Below, in pieces: positions 16,814 to 25,682 of a stretch of DNA of 64,000 bases. The stretch comes from Kineothrix sp. IPX-CK (GTDB lineage Bacteria > Bacillota > Clostridia > Lachnospirales > Lachnospiraceae). Each line of letters starts with the position of its first letter. Position 1 is the stretch's first letter. A model generated the notes under the pieces. That model was given only the letters and a program-made list of their open reading frames with translations, did not search any database and was not told the DNA's origin. The stretch is taken from contig NZ_CP146256.1 of the NCBI RefSeq assembly GCF_039134705.1, forward strand, positions 2,294,001 to 2,358,000. Direction: 5' to 3'. A program made the translations under genes and the position numbers.

Positions 16814-18199
16814 ATGAAAAGAAAAGTATTAGCAACATTATTAACTTGTGTGATGACGGCATCTTTGCTTGCAGGGTGCACAAGCACGGGCTCAGCGGAA
16901 ACAAAGGATACGCAAGGCACATCTGCAGAAACGGGAAATGCGGAGGAAGGAGCCGAAAATACCGAAGCGGCAAACGCTTCAGATAAGGATTTAAGCGGAA
17001 CACTTACTTTTGCCATTTGGGACAACAATTTAAATGAATTCATCGAAGATAACGATATGGTAGGAAAGTTTCAAGAACAATATCCTAATATTGATATTGA
17101 AGTAGAGAAAATCAAGGATGACAGCGAATATTGGAATGCGATGAAGATGAGAGCTTCGGCGAACCAATTGCCGGATATTATGTTTAACAAGCCTTTTACT
17201 CTATCCAGATTTAAGGATTACCTTGTGGATTTGTCGGGAACGCAGGCTAGTGCAAACAACGATCTGGCGTCGGGCTATGCCATTGACGGAAAGGTTTTAG
17301 GTATTCCTATGACCTCCGGATACGAATATGTATTCTATTGGAAAGATATGTTTGAGGAAGCGGGAGTTGAAGTTCCTACTACATGGCTGGAATTCGAAGC
17401 GGCAGCAAAGACGCTGCAAGATTATTATGGAAAAGATAATCCGGATTTTATGGCGATTGCCTGCGGCCTTAAGGATGAATGGCCGGACTATCCTTATATG
17501 GAATTCATGCCTGCACTGGAATCGGGGAATGGGCAGAACTGGAATACCATGGCAAGCCAGGATGCGCCCTTTGCGGAAGGAAGCGACATCAATAAGGCAT
17601 ATCAAAAGGTATACAATCTGTTCACATCCGGCGTACTGGGCAAGGATCCGTTAGGACTTGGAAACGATCAGGTAACTTCATTGTTCGCAGCAAAAAGTGC
17701 AGCAATTATCGCTCTGGGAGACTGGGGGCTTCAGAATATTCAAAATGGTACGGATGATATTTCTCAGTTAGGAACCTTTTATCTACCTACAAGAAACACG
17801 CAGGCGGATCCGTATAACGTAATCGTACAGGGTGACTCTTTTATGGGAGTGACCACTCATTCCAAAAATCAGGAGGCTGCGGTTGCTTTTGTGGAATGGT
17901 TTTACTCGGATGCATGGTATCCGGATTACATCAATTATGTATCCTCCGCATCATCCATGACGAATTTCCCCAAGGAGAAGGACCCGGTGCTGGCTCAGGC
18001 AGATGAACTCACACCCGACAAGACTCTTGTAATGTATGATGGCGGCGGTGATGATTTTACTGCAATACAGAACGAAACGACCTTTGATTATAAAAAACTT
18101 GGCGCTCAGATGATGACGGATGGCTTTGATCTGAATGCCTCATTGGATGAATTGAATGCAAAATGGGCGGATGCGAGAAGCAAACTGCAAATTCAGTAA
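16814..18199 (+). CDS. Sugar ABC transporter solute-binding lipoprotein
   Basis: A 461-aa extracellular binding protein. Signal peptide with lipobox SLLAGC (Cys22), then a Ser/Thr/Glu-rich tether to about residue 55, then the type 1 extracellular solute-binding fold beginning LSGTLTFAIWDNNLNEF. Length and the two downstream MalF/MalG-like permeases mark it as a carbohydrate (CUT1) transporter. With beta-galactosidase in the same operon, a beta-galactoside is the likely cargo. The ATG follows AAAGGGAGG. Confidence 0.93.
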   Translation: MKRKVLATLLTCVMTASLLAGCTSTGSAETKDTQGTSAETGNAEEGAENTEAANASDKDLSGTLTFAIWDNNLNEFIEDNDMVGKFQEQYPNIDIEVEKIKDDSEYWNAMKMRASANQLPDIMFNKPFTLSRFKDYLVDLSGTQASANNDLASGYAIDGKVLGIPMTSGYEYVFYWKDMFEEAGVEVPTTWLEFEAAAKTLQDYYGKDNPDFMAIACGLKDEWPDYPYMEFMPALESGNGQNWNTMASQDAPFAEGSDINKAYQKVYNLFTSGVLGKDPLGLGNDQVTSLFAAKSAAIIALGDWGLQNIQNGTDDISQLGTFYLPTRNTQADPYNVIVQGDSFMGVTTHSKNQEAAVAFVEWFYSDAWYPDYINYVSSASSMTNFPKEKDPVLAQADELTPDKTLVMYDGGGDDFTAIQNETTFDYKKLGAQMMTDGFDLNASLDELNAKWADARSKLQIQ

Positions 18200-18210
18200 G
18201 ATTAAGGTCT

Positions 18211-18237
18211 ATGAGGACTGCTTTTGGCAGTCCTCAT
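18211..18237 (+). promoter_or_regulatory. Intra-operon hairpin between binding protein and permease
   Basis: ATGAGGACTGC (18211-18221) and GCAGTCCTCAT (18227-18237) form a perfect 11-bp stem with a 5-nt loop, followed by a weak T run (ATTTTC). Such a hairpin after a binding-protein gene typically stabilises the upstream mRNA or partly terminates, giving more binding protein than permease. Confidence 0.7.
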
Positions 18238-18327
18238 ATTTTCAAAAATAAAAATTCAGGAAAGCTATTATACCCTACACCTGCGTGTGAAAGGTTGCAG
18301 GCAGTAAAGAAAGGCTTGGTTATTTGT

Positions 18328-19221
18328 ATGAGTAAATTGAGAAAGAAAAGGATGCAGTTCGTTATAACGGCGTTAGTGGTGCCTGTTATATTGCTGATTG
18401 TATTTGTTGTTATACCTGCGGCGGATTTATTTCGCATGAGCTTTACCAATTGGGATGGATATTCAAAAGAGAGTGACATCGTAGGCTTTACCAATTATAT
18501 TTCTATGTTGAAAAATAAGGATTTATGGTTGTCATTGAAAAACAATGCTGTTTATTTTGTCATTCATTTCTTTATGATTGCGGTAGAGCTGGGCTTTGCC
18601 GTTATCCTTACCGGCAGGCTGCGGGCGGCAAAGTTCTATAAGACGATGGTGTTTATGCCGTACATTATCAATGGTGTTGCGGTATCCTATGCCTTTTCCT
18701 ATTTCTTTTCCCCGATCAATGGTGCTTTCGATGCCGTTTTGGGTGCATTGAATCTGGAATTCTTGATCAGGAACTGGCTGTCAGACCCTAAAATAGTAAA
18801 TTATGTGCTGTCATTTGTCTCGGTGTGGCGGTTCAGCGGGTATCACGTAATTCTCTTTATGGCCGCATTGCAGTCGATCCCTCAGGATGTGGCGGAGGCG
18901 GCAAAGGTGGATGGTGCTAATGCATGGCAGCTATTCAAATATATTCAGGTTCCGGGAATTATGCTTATGGTTGATTTTGTTTTGTTCGACAATATCAGGG
19001 GCTCGCTTCAGGTGTTCGACATACCTTTCGTAATTACTGCAGGAGGACCGGGATACGCTTCCTCTACATTTACGCTGTATACGATAAAAACGGCCTTTAC
19101 TTATTCGAATTTCGGTCTGGCCTCCACGATGGCAGTTGCAATTATGATTATGATTGTCTTTATTTATGTTATTCAGAATAAAATCATCCACAGCTTGATA
19201 CTTAGGGACAGGAGGAAATAA
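18328..19221 (+). CDS. Sugar ABC transporter permease (MalF-like)
   Basis: A 297-aa integral membrane protein with about six helices. The EAA loop, which contacts the ATPase, reads AEAAKVDGANAWQLFKYIQV. The ATG at 18328 (MSKLRKKRMQF) is preferred because the first membrane helix starts soon after it; the ribosome binding site (AAAGG) is weak and rather far, which fits reduced expression after the hairpin. It belongs to the CUT1 family and would pair with the next permease. Confidence 0.92.
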   Translation: MSKLRKKRMQFVITALVVPVILLIVFVVIPAADLFRMSFTNWDGYSKESDIVGFTNYISMLKNKDLWLSLKNNAVYFVIHFFMIAVELGFAVILTGRLRAAKFYKTMVFMPYIINGVAVSYAFSYFFSPINGAFDAVLGALNLEFLIRNWLSDPKIVNYVLSFVSVWRFSGYHVILFMAALQSIPQDVAEAAKVDGANAWQLFKYIQVPGIMLMVDFVLFDNIRGSLQVFDIPFVITAGGPGYASSTFTLYTIKTAFTYSNFGLASTMAVAIMIMIVFIYVIQNKIIHSLILRDRRK

Positions 19222-19222
19222 G

Positions 19223-20056
19223 ATGGTAAAGAGAATTTCAACACAAATCGTTAAACAGATCCTTTGTGCAAGTATGGTAGTGATCGTTATGGCACCCATT
19301 ATCCTCACTTTATTTGCCGCGCTTAAAACGAAGGCGGATATGGTTACTACTTCGCCTTTATTGTTGCCGGAATGGGGGAGAGTTACCTTCGATAATTTCA
19401 AAGATGTGCTGTCCGATAAATATTTATTGATTGGTTTTAAAAATACAGGTATTATATTAATGGTGTCGATATTCTTTAATGTTATGTTCGGAACGATAAC
19501 TGCATTTATTATAGAGCGATTTGAGTTCAGAGGGAAAAAACTGGTAGTATCCTTATTTTTTATCGGTATGCTGATACCCACCTTCGTTACGGAAATTGCC
19601 CGTTTCCAGGTAATTCAAGGCCTCGGTTTATATAATACGCTGGGAGCGCCCATAGTCATATATGTGGCTTCCGATTTGATGCAGCTTTATATTTACAGGC
19701 AGTTTATTTCCGGCCTGTCCGTTTCTCTCGATGAGGCGGCGTTAATTGACGGATGCAGTTATTTCGGGCTTTTCGTTAAGATTATATTCCCGCTGCTGGC
19801 TCCGGCTACCGCTACCGTATGTATTATAAAGGCCATTAATATTATTAATGACATGTATATCCCTTATTTATATATGCCTAAGAACAAACTGCGCACTCTT
19901 ACGACCTTTTTGATGGATTATGCTAACGCACAATTAGGTTCATGGCAGACATTAGCTGCCGGTATCATCATTATTATGATACCTACCATAGTGATTTATG
20001 TGTTTTTTCAGAGGTATATACTGGCAGGAGTAGCGGCGGGCGCCGTAAAGGAATGA
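19223..20056 (+). CDS. Sugar ABC transporter permease (MalG-like)
   Basis: A 277-aa permease starting 1 nt after the previous stop, so translation is coupled. Six hydrophobic segments; EAA loop DEAALIDGCSYFGLFVKII. It is the second membrane subunit of the CUT1 transporter. No ATP-binding subunit is encoded next to it; in many Firmicutes a shared MsmK/UgpC-type ATPase serves several such transporters. Confidence 0.92.
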   Translation: MVKRISTQIVKQILCASMVVIVMAPIILTLFAALKTKADMVTTSPLLLPEWGRVTFDNFKDVLSDKYLLIGFKNTGIILMVSIFFNVMFGTITAFIIERFEFRGKKLVVSLFFIGMLIPTFVTEIARFQVIQGLGLYNTLGAPIVIYVASDLMQLYIYRQFISGLSVSLDEAALIDGCSYFGLFVKIIFPLLAPATATVCIIKAINIINDMYIPYLYMPKNKLRTLTTFLMDYANAQLGSWQTLAAGIIIIMIPTIVIYVFFQRYILAGVAAGAVKE

Positions 20057-20092
20057 TCATTGATACCCATCATTACACAAGGAGGAGGCTTT

Positions 20093-21982
20093 ATGAAAGC
20101 AGATATTACATGGTTGGATCAACCGGAGGTTTTCAGCGTGAACCAATTGCCGGCGCATAGTGATCATGAATTTTATTCTGACAGAGAAGAGTTTTTGCAT
20201 GGGAAGAATTCTTTGGCTCAATCGTTAAACGGAGACTGGAGATTCCGCTACTCCGTGAATGCCATGGAACGGCCGATAGATTTTTTTGAGGAAGATTATC
20301 CAGAAGAGGGATTTGGCGATATAAAGGTACCGTGCCATATCGAGATTGCAGGCTACGATAAGATTCATTATATCAATACGATGTATCCGTGGGAAGGGCA
20401 TATGTTTCGAAGACCGGCCCATGCCCTGCATAAGGAAGATGATGCGAAGGGCAGCTTCAGCAGGGCGGATTATAATCCGGTAGGCTCCTATATCAAGCGT
20501 TTTGATTTGGAGGAGGGCCTTAGAGGCAAGAGAGTAGTCGTTTTCTTCGAGGGTGTGGAGCAGGCGATGTATGTTTGGTTAAACGGAAGGTTTGTAGGCT
20601 ATGCGGAGGACAGCTTTACTCCTTCAGAGTTCGATCTGACCCCTTTCATTAAGGAAAAGGGCAATGTGCTTGCTATTGAGGTACATAAGCGGAGCACGGC
20701 AGCTTATTTGGAGGATCAGGATTTTTTCCGCTTCTTTGGTGTATATAGAAATGTAACGCTGTATGCCCTTCCTAAGATGCATGCAGAGGATATATGGGCA
20801 AAGCCGACACTTAAGGAAGATAATGTGTCGGGGACTTTTGCTCTGGATGTAAAACTGTCCGGAAATGAACTGGCCGGAACTGCGGCGATAAAGCTGATGG
20901 ATAAGGAGAATAGGGTCTGCCTGGAGAAAAGGCTTCCTATCATAAATGCTAATATCCATATGGAGCCGGAGGAGTTAAAGAACATTAACGCATGGAGCAA
21001 TAAAGATCCTTATTTATATGAGCTGACCATAAGCTTAGAAGATGAAAACGGTAAGGAAGTGGAATTCGTTCCTTATAAAGTGGGTTTCCGTCGCATTGAA
21101 ATCAAGGATAATCTGATGTTGTTAAACGGAAAGCGGCTGATTATAAATGGAGTAAACCGCCATGAATGGAGTGCTGAAGGCGGACGCTGCATCGGCAGGC
21201 GAGAAATGGAATGGGATATCCAGGTTATGAAAAATAACAATATCAATGCGGTCAGAACCTGCCATTATCCTAATCAGCTTTCGTGGTATGGCATGTGCGA
21301 TGAAAATGGAATATATATGATGGCGGAAACGAATCTGGAATCTCATGGTTCCTGGCAGAAGCTGGGGAAAGTGGAGCCTTCTTGGAATGTGCCGGGAAGC
21401 CTTCCGGCCTGGGAGCAGGCGGTAATGGACAGGGCGAAGACGAATTTCGAAGTGTTCAAGAACCATACTTCCATATTATTCTGGTCATTAGGCAATGAGT
21501 CCTATGCGGGAGATGGAATAGAAAGTATGAACCGTTTTTATAAGGAGACGGATGGAAGCAGATTGGTGCATTATGAAGGTGTGGTACATAACAGAGCTTA
21601 TGAAGATACTATATCTGATATGGAGAGCCGTATGTATGCGTCTCCCGCTCAAATAAAGGAATACCTGGAAAACGATCCGAAAAAGCCGTTTGTCCTATGC
21701 GAATATATGCATGATATGGGTAATTCTCTCGGAGGAATGAAATCCTACATCGATTTACTTGAGAAATATCCTATGTATCAGGGTGGATTTATATGGGATT
21801 ATATCGATCAGGCTCTTTTTGTTCAGGATGAGGTAAGCGGGGAAAAGGTGCTGCGCTATGGCGGAGACTTCGACGACCGTCCGTCCGATTATGAGTTTTC
21901 CGGCAATGGAATCGTATTTGCCGATAGAATGGAAAAACCCGCGATGCAGGAGGTAAGATACTATTATGGATTATATGAATAA
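20093..21982 (+). CDS. lacL: Beta-galactosidase large subunit (LacL type)
   Basis: A 629-aa glycoside hydrolase family 2 protein equal to domains 1-4 of E. coli LacZ: jelly-roll and Ig-like domains (about 1-310), then the catalytic TIM barrel. Visible active-site motifs are NGVNRHEW, the acid/base Glu in FWSLGNES, and the nucleophile Glu in VLCEYMHDMGN. The frame ends where LacZ would continue into domain 5; that part is encoded by the next gene. The ATG at 20093 follows AAGGAGGAGG. The arrangement matches the heterodimeric LacL/LacM enzymes of lactic acid bacteria. It hydrolyses lactose or other beta-galactosides in the cytoplasm. Confidence 0.9.
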   Translation: MKADITWLDQPEVFSVNQLPAHSDHEFYSDREEFLHGKNSLAQSLNGDWRFRYSVNAMERPIDFFEEDYPEEGFGDIKVPCHIEIAGYDKIHYINTMYPWEGHMFRRPAHALHKEDDAKGSFSRADYNPVGSYIKRFDLEEGLRGKRVVVFFEGVEQAMYVWLNGRFVGYAEDSFTPSEFDLTPFIKEKGNVLAIEVHKRSTAAYLEDQDFFRFFGVYRNVTLYALPKMHAEDIWAKPTLKEDNVSGTFALDVKLSGNELAGTAAIKLMDKENRVCLEKRLPIINANIHMEPEELKNINAWSNKDPYLYELTISLEDENGKEVEFVPYKVGFRRIEIKDNLMLLNGKRLIINGVNRHEWSAEGGRCIGRREMEWDIQVMKNNNINAVRTCHYPNQLSWYGMCDENGIYMMAETNLESHGSWQKLGKVEPSWNVPGSLPAWEQAVMDRAKTNFEVFKNHTSILFWSLGNESYAGDGIESMNRFYKETDGSRLVHYEGVVHNRAYEDTISDMESRMYASPAQIKEYLENDPKKPFVLCEYMHDMGNSLGGMKSYIDLLEKYPMYQGGFIWDYIDQALFVQDEVSGEKVLRYGGDFDDRPSDYEFSGNGIVFADRMEKPAMQEVRYYYGLYE

Positions 21983-22958
21983 AGAAGAACACATCGATGA
22001 AACGCTGCACATCGTATATGGAGATATTGTGCTTGGACTTCATGGAGAGGGCTTCAGTTATCTGTTTTCCTATGTGAAGGGCGGATTGGAATCCTTGGTA
22101 ATCGATGGGAAGGAGTGGCTGTATCGCACGCCGGGGCCTGCTTTTTGGCGCGCTGTAACAGATAATGACAGAGGGAACGATTTTCCGCTCCGTTCTGGAA
22201 TGTGGATGGGAGCCGATTCTTTTATTTCCTGTGTCGGAGGAGAGGTTATGGTAGACGGAAGAGAGATCCCTTTGCCAATCGCGCCGGAAAATAATAAATA
22301 TACGGGAAATGAACGTGCTAAAAAAGTACAACTGAAATTTTTTTATGAAACAATAACTGTTCCTTCCACAAAAGCAGAAGTTGCTTATGAAGTATGTGCT
22401 GACGGCAAAATAAATGTCCATGTGCAGTATCACGGAAATGATAAGCTGCCGGAGCTGCCCGTATTCGGAATGCGGTTCGTTATGCCGACAAAGGCGATAG
22501 GATACCGGTACGAAGGATTGTCCGGTGAGACCTATCCCGATAGGATGGCCGGTGGGATTCCCGGTATTTACGACATAAAAGGGCTGCCGGTAACGAAATA
22601 TCTGGTTCCTCAGGATTGTAATGTCCATATGAAGACCAAATGGCTGGAAGTATATAGGAATACGACTTTAAACAATGCAGATCAGAACAATAAGATCTTC
22701 GGACTTAAATTTTCTGCCATGGAAGAGGGGAATGAGTTTGCATTTTCCTGTATTCCATACACTCCGCTGGAGCTTGAAAACGCTGCTCATCATGAAGAAC
22801 TGCCCCCTGCGAGAAGAACAGTAGTATCCATTCTGGGAGCGGTAAGAGGCGTTGGAGGAATCGATAGCTGGGGTGCGGATGTGGAAGAAGCTTATCGTAT
22901 AAATGCCGGAGACGATATCAGTTATTCCTTCCAGCTCAGTAAGGCGATAGTAAAATAG
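21966..22958 (+). CDS. lacM: Beta-galactosidase small subunit (LacM type)
   Basis: A 330-aa protein corresponding to the LacZ C-terminal domain 5 (Bgal_small_N). Signatures include FWRAVTDNDRGNDF near the N-terminus and RYEGLSGETYPDR. Its ATG lies 17 nt before the LacL stop, in another frame. The same split, with a short overlap, is known for lactobacillus and Leuconostoc LacL/LacM, where both subunits are needed for activity. This is therefore a natural two-subunit enzyme rather than a sequencing frameshift. Last gene of the operon. Confidence 0.88.
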   Translation: MDYMNKEEHIDETLHIVYGDIVLGLHGEGFSYLFSYVKGGLESLVIDGKEWLYRTPGPAFWRAVTDNDRGNDFPLRSGMWMGADSFISCVGGEVMVDGREIPLPIAPENNKYTGNERAKKVQLKFFYETITVPSTKAEVAYEVCADGKINVHVQYHGNDKLPELPVFGMRFVMPTKAIGYRYEGLSGETYPDRMAGGIPGIYDIKGLPVTKYLVPQDCNVHMKTKWLEVYRNTTLNNADQNNKIFGLKFSAMEEGNEFAFSCIPYTPLELENAAHHEELPPARRTVVSILGAVRGVGGIDSWGADVEEAYRINAGDDISYSFQLSKAIVK

Positions 22959-22980
22959 AAATAGAATAGTACAAAAAATG

Positions 22981-23032
22981 AAAGTCATGACAGTCACTTG
23001 CATAAAATGTGACGGCCGTCATGGCTTTTATC
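22981..23032 (+). terminator. Operon terminator after LacM
   Basis: AAAGTCATGAC with GTCAC mirrors GTGAC...GTCATGGCTTT, forming a long interrupted stem followed by TTTTAT. It ends the transporter/LacLM operon. Confidence 0.65.
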
Positions 23033-23108
23033 ATTTGAGAGTATATCCTGTGCACTTGCTCTAATCATTTATACTTTTAGTTGACTATTTTTGAATTATG
23101 ATTCATAA

Positions 23109-23143
23109 TAAGTAGTAAGTGATAAGTAGTAAGTAATAAGTAA
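23109..23143. repeat. Five tandem heptamers TAAGTRR
   Basis: Five consecutive 7-mers (TAAGTAG, TAAGTGA, TAAGTAG, TAAGTAA, TAAGTAA) lie between the operon terminator and the next gene, ending 34 bp before its start. They could be slipped-strand repeats tuning promoter spacing, binding sites, or neutral. Confidence 0.75.
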
Positions 23144-23177
23144 AACTCATATATCAAAGCTGAAAGAAGGTATTATT

Positions 23178-24074
23178 ATGGATTATACGATAATGGAGCA
23201 GTTTGCATTGGTAGCCCTGGATGGTCAGGACAGCATACACAATACGGCGGCAAAGAAAGCCGCAGTTATAGGAATTGCGGCAGCAAGTGTTTTACAGACC
23301 TTGCTTGTGGAGGATGCGCAAAAAAATGTGAATGAGTTTAAGAATCGTTTTTGCCATCAGTTGGAAAAAATCAAAAAAATGAACGGCAAACAGAGACGGA
23401 GTCTGGAAAAAGAAACAGTGTCCATGTTAAAAGCCGAAAAGGTCCTTGAAGAAGTACCGAATCTGCTGGGATGTGATATGAACTATTATACGGCGAATGT
23501 AACCATGAGGGAATATAAAACCGACGAAGGCACGTATCAGAGAATAATAGAAAGCGTAAGAGCTGTCATATTGGAGCCGGGAGAAGTTCCGGAGGAAACA
23601 GTAGCCGTTCTCTGGCTTTTTCGTGAATGCGGATGTTTCCATGATATTTTTTCCATAGAAGAACAGAAGAAAATAGAGTCGCGACTCATAGAGATTTCGG
23701 CAGAAAGTCAATTATATAAAGTTATTCTGGAGCAGGAATTTCATAGCGGAGTAAGACGGACTTATTTAAAATTTCTTAATTTTAAGAGTAATATTTTTAA
23801 GAATCCTTATTTAGAGGGGGTAAACCTTCTTTTTCCTTTTTTTGACAGAAGGCAGGCAATTTTTATCGATATGGTTATTTTAGGAACAACGGTACGGGAT
23901 AGGCGGCAGACAGCAATGCAATTTTTGCGTGAAAACGGTCATTCCTGCGAAGAATTACGGATAGAAAGCGAAACAATGGTAAAAATTGATAACGCATATT
24001 ACAGAATATGGCCTTCTACCCGCAGCTGCAAAGTACCTATTCAGGGAGTAGAGCTTTTGCCGGTATACAGGTAG
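23178..24074 (+). CDS. Unknown protein, weakly GPP34-like N-terminus
   Basis: A 298-aa protein with ATG after GAAAGAAGG. The N-terminus (MEQFALVALDGQDS..., then an Ala-rich helix about 22-42) faintly recalls GPP34-fold proteins, which open with a similar LALD strand. The middle is charged and helical; the end (DNAYYRIWPSTRSCKVPIQG) looks like a beta domain. No signal peptide or membrane helix. It precedes a small MerR-like protein by 7 nt and the MEMO-AMMECR1 and radical SAM genes, so it is probably co-transcribed with them. Function not recognised. Confidence 0.6.
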   Translation: MDYTIMEQFALVALDGQDSIHNTAAKKAAVIGIAAASVLQTLLVEDAQKNVNEFKNRFCHQLEKIKKMNGKQRRSLEKETVSMLKAEKVLEEVPNLLGCDMNYYTANVTMREYKTDEGTYQRIIESVRAVILEPGEVPEETVAVLWLFRECGCFHDIFSIEEQKKIESRLIEISAESQLYKVILEQEFHSGVRRTYLKFLNFKSNIFKNPYLEGVNLLFPFFDRRQAIFIDMVILGTTVRDRRQTAMQFLRENGHSCEELRIESETMVKIDNAYYRIWPSTRSCKVPIQGVELLPVYR

Positions 24075-24081
24075 GTGAAAT

Positions 24082-24345
24082 ATGTCCAGACAGAGAACAA
24101 TGGAAAAAATTATGGTATCGGAATATGTATCGATCGGAGAGCTTGTGAGGATTACGGGATGCCGATATAGCACGCTGAAATTTTATACGGAAGAAGGTTT
24201 GCTTTATTTTGAGCAGGAGGAAGAGAATCTGACCCGCAGATTCCCAAGGGAAAAGACACTGCGAAGAATAGCAGAGATCAAAGAGCTGAGGGAAAAGGGA
24301 AAAAGCATTCCCGACATCAAGCAAATTTTAGAAACTAATATATAG
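24082..24345 (+). CDS. Small MerR-type HTH protein (87 aa)
   Basis: Only the winged-helix part of a MerR regulator: YVSIGELVRITGCRYSTLKF, then YTEEGLL and REKTLRRIAEIKELREKGKS. There is no long dimerisation coil or effector domain. It could regulate its own operon or be a partner of the upstream protein. The ATG follows AGGTG and lies 7 nt after the previous stop. Confidence 0.75.
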   Translation: MSRQRTMEKIMVSEYVSIGELVRITGCRYSTLKFYTEEGLLYFEQEEENLTRRFPREKTLRRIAEIKELREKGKSIPDIKQILETNI

Positions 24346-24368
24346 ATCATAGTGACAGGAGGTATATT

Positions 24369-25682
24369 ATGCCAATCGCTGGAGCATTTGTAGTTCCCCA
24401 TCCGCCTCTTATTTTTCCGGAAATCGGGCACGGAGAACAATTCAGAATACAAAAGACAATCGATTCATATAAGGATGTTGCAAAAAGAATCAAGGTGATG
24501 CAGCCCGAGACGATTGTGATTATTTCGCCCCATTCTGTTATGTATAGAGACTATTTTCATATTTCACCGGGCGTTCATGCGTCAGGGAATTTCTCGCGTT
24601 ACGGTTATCCTGAAATCATATTGGAAGCAGATTATGATACGGAGCTTGTGGCAGAGATTGAAAGGAAGGCACACTGTAATAAAATTCAGGCAGGAACGGA
24701 AGGTGAAAGAGAGAAAGAATTGGATCACGGAACGATGATACCCCTTCGTTTTATAAAGGAAGCTTACGCGAAAAAGTTTAAAATAGTAAGAATAGGCTTA
24801 TCCGGTCTTCCTTTATCCGAACACTATCGCTTGGGAAAAACGATAAGGGAAGCCGCAGAAAAAGCAGGGCGGCGGATTGTCGTGGTTGCCAGCGGGGATC
24901 TGTCCCATCGTTTATTGGATAGCGGACCATATGAATATGCCAAGGAAGGACCGGAATATGACAGGAGAATTACGGATATCCTTGCGGAGGGCAATTTATC
25001 CAAAGCGCTCGATTTTTCGGATGATTTCTGCGGGAAAGCGGGGGAATGCGGACATCGTTCTATTTCTATTATGGCAGGATGTATGGACGGGATGCCTCTT
25101 AAGGCGGAACTTCTATCCTATGAAGGACCATTTGGAGTTGGATATGCGGTAGCGGCCTTTCAGGATGCCTATGTGTCTTTAGCCAGAGAAGCTTTGGAAT
25201 ATTATCTGAGAAAAGGTATTAATCTTCCAGTGCCGGCCGGACTGCCCGAAGAGCTGCTTAAGAAAAAGGCGGGAGCATTTGTTTCTTTAAAGAAATATGG
25301 CAATTTAAGAGGCTGTATAGGAACCATACAGGAAACGAAAAACTGCGTGGCGGAGGAAGTTATTGAGAATGCGGTAAATGCCGGGTTGTGGGACCCGAGA
25401 TTCCCGCAAGTGGAGGCGACGGAACTGGGCCATATTATTTGTACGGTAGATGTCCTGTCTGCCCCGGAACCGGTTACATCCGCAGAGGAACTGGATGTAA
25501 AAAAATACGGCGTGATCATATCGATGGGAGGCCGGAGAGGACTTCTGCTTCCGAATCTGGAAGGTGTAGAAACGGTAGAGGAACAGATAGGTATTTCGTT
25601 AAAGAAGGCAGGAATTGACGAAAAGGATTACAGAGAAGGTAAATGTTTGCTGGAACGTTTTGAGGTGGTGAGACATTATTAA
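24369..25682 (+). CDS. AmmeMemoRadiSam fusion protein: MEMO domain plus AMMECR1 domain
   Basis: A 437-aa fusion. Residues about 1-260 are a MEMO1-like domain (VPHPPLIFPEIG; metal-type residues in ISPHSVMYRD, DHGTMIPL and ASGDLSHR). Residues about 275-437 are AMMECR1 (GAFVSLKKYGNLRGCIGTI). In many bacteria the two are separate genes next to a radical SAM gene; here they are fused and that gene follows immediately. The biochemical role of this three-part system is not settled; a modification carried out by the radical SAM partner is likely. The ATG follows AGGAGG. Confidence 0.93.
   Translation: MPIAGAFVVPHPPLIFPEIGHGEQFRIQKTIDSYKDVAKRIKVMQPETIVIISPHSVMYRDYFHISPGVHASGNFSRYGYPEIILEADYDTELVAEIERKAHCNKIQAGTEGEREKELDHGTMIPLRFIKEAYAKKFKIVRIGLSGLPLSEHYRLGKTIREAAEKAGRRIVVVASGDLSHRLLDSGPYEYAKEGPEYDRRITDILAEGNLSKALDFSDDFCGKAGECGHRSISIMAGCMDGMPLKAELLSYEGPFGVGYAVAAFQDAYVSLAREALEYYLRKGINLPVPAGLPEELLKKKAGAFVSLKKYGNLRGCIGTIQETKNCVAEEVIENAVNAGLWDPRFPQVEATELGHIICTVDVLSAPEPVTSAEELDVKKYGVIISMGGRRGLLLPNLEGVETVEEQIGISLKKAGIDEKDYREGKCLLERFEVVRHY

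Noticed and set aside
21789..22628. 279-codon minus-strand frame opposite lacL/lacM
   Set aside because: It spans the junction of two confident genes and has no protein family likeness.
20093..22958. LacL/LacM as one lacZ broken by a frameshift
   Set aside because: Both frames have sensible starts and ends and the split point and overlap match known two-subunit enzymes, so a natural split is preferred.
23109..23143. CRISPR or iteron origin from the heptamer repeats
   Set aside because: Only five 7-bp units with no spacers and no replication gene nearby.
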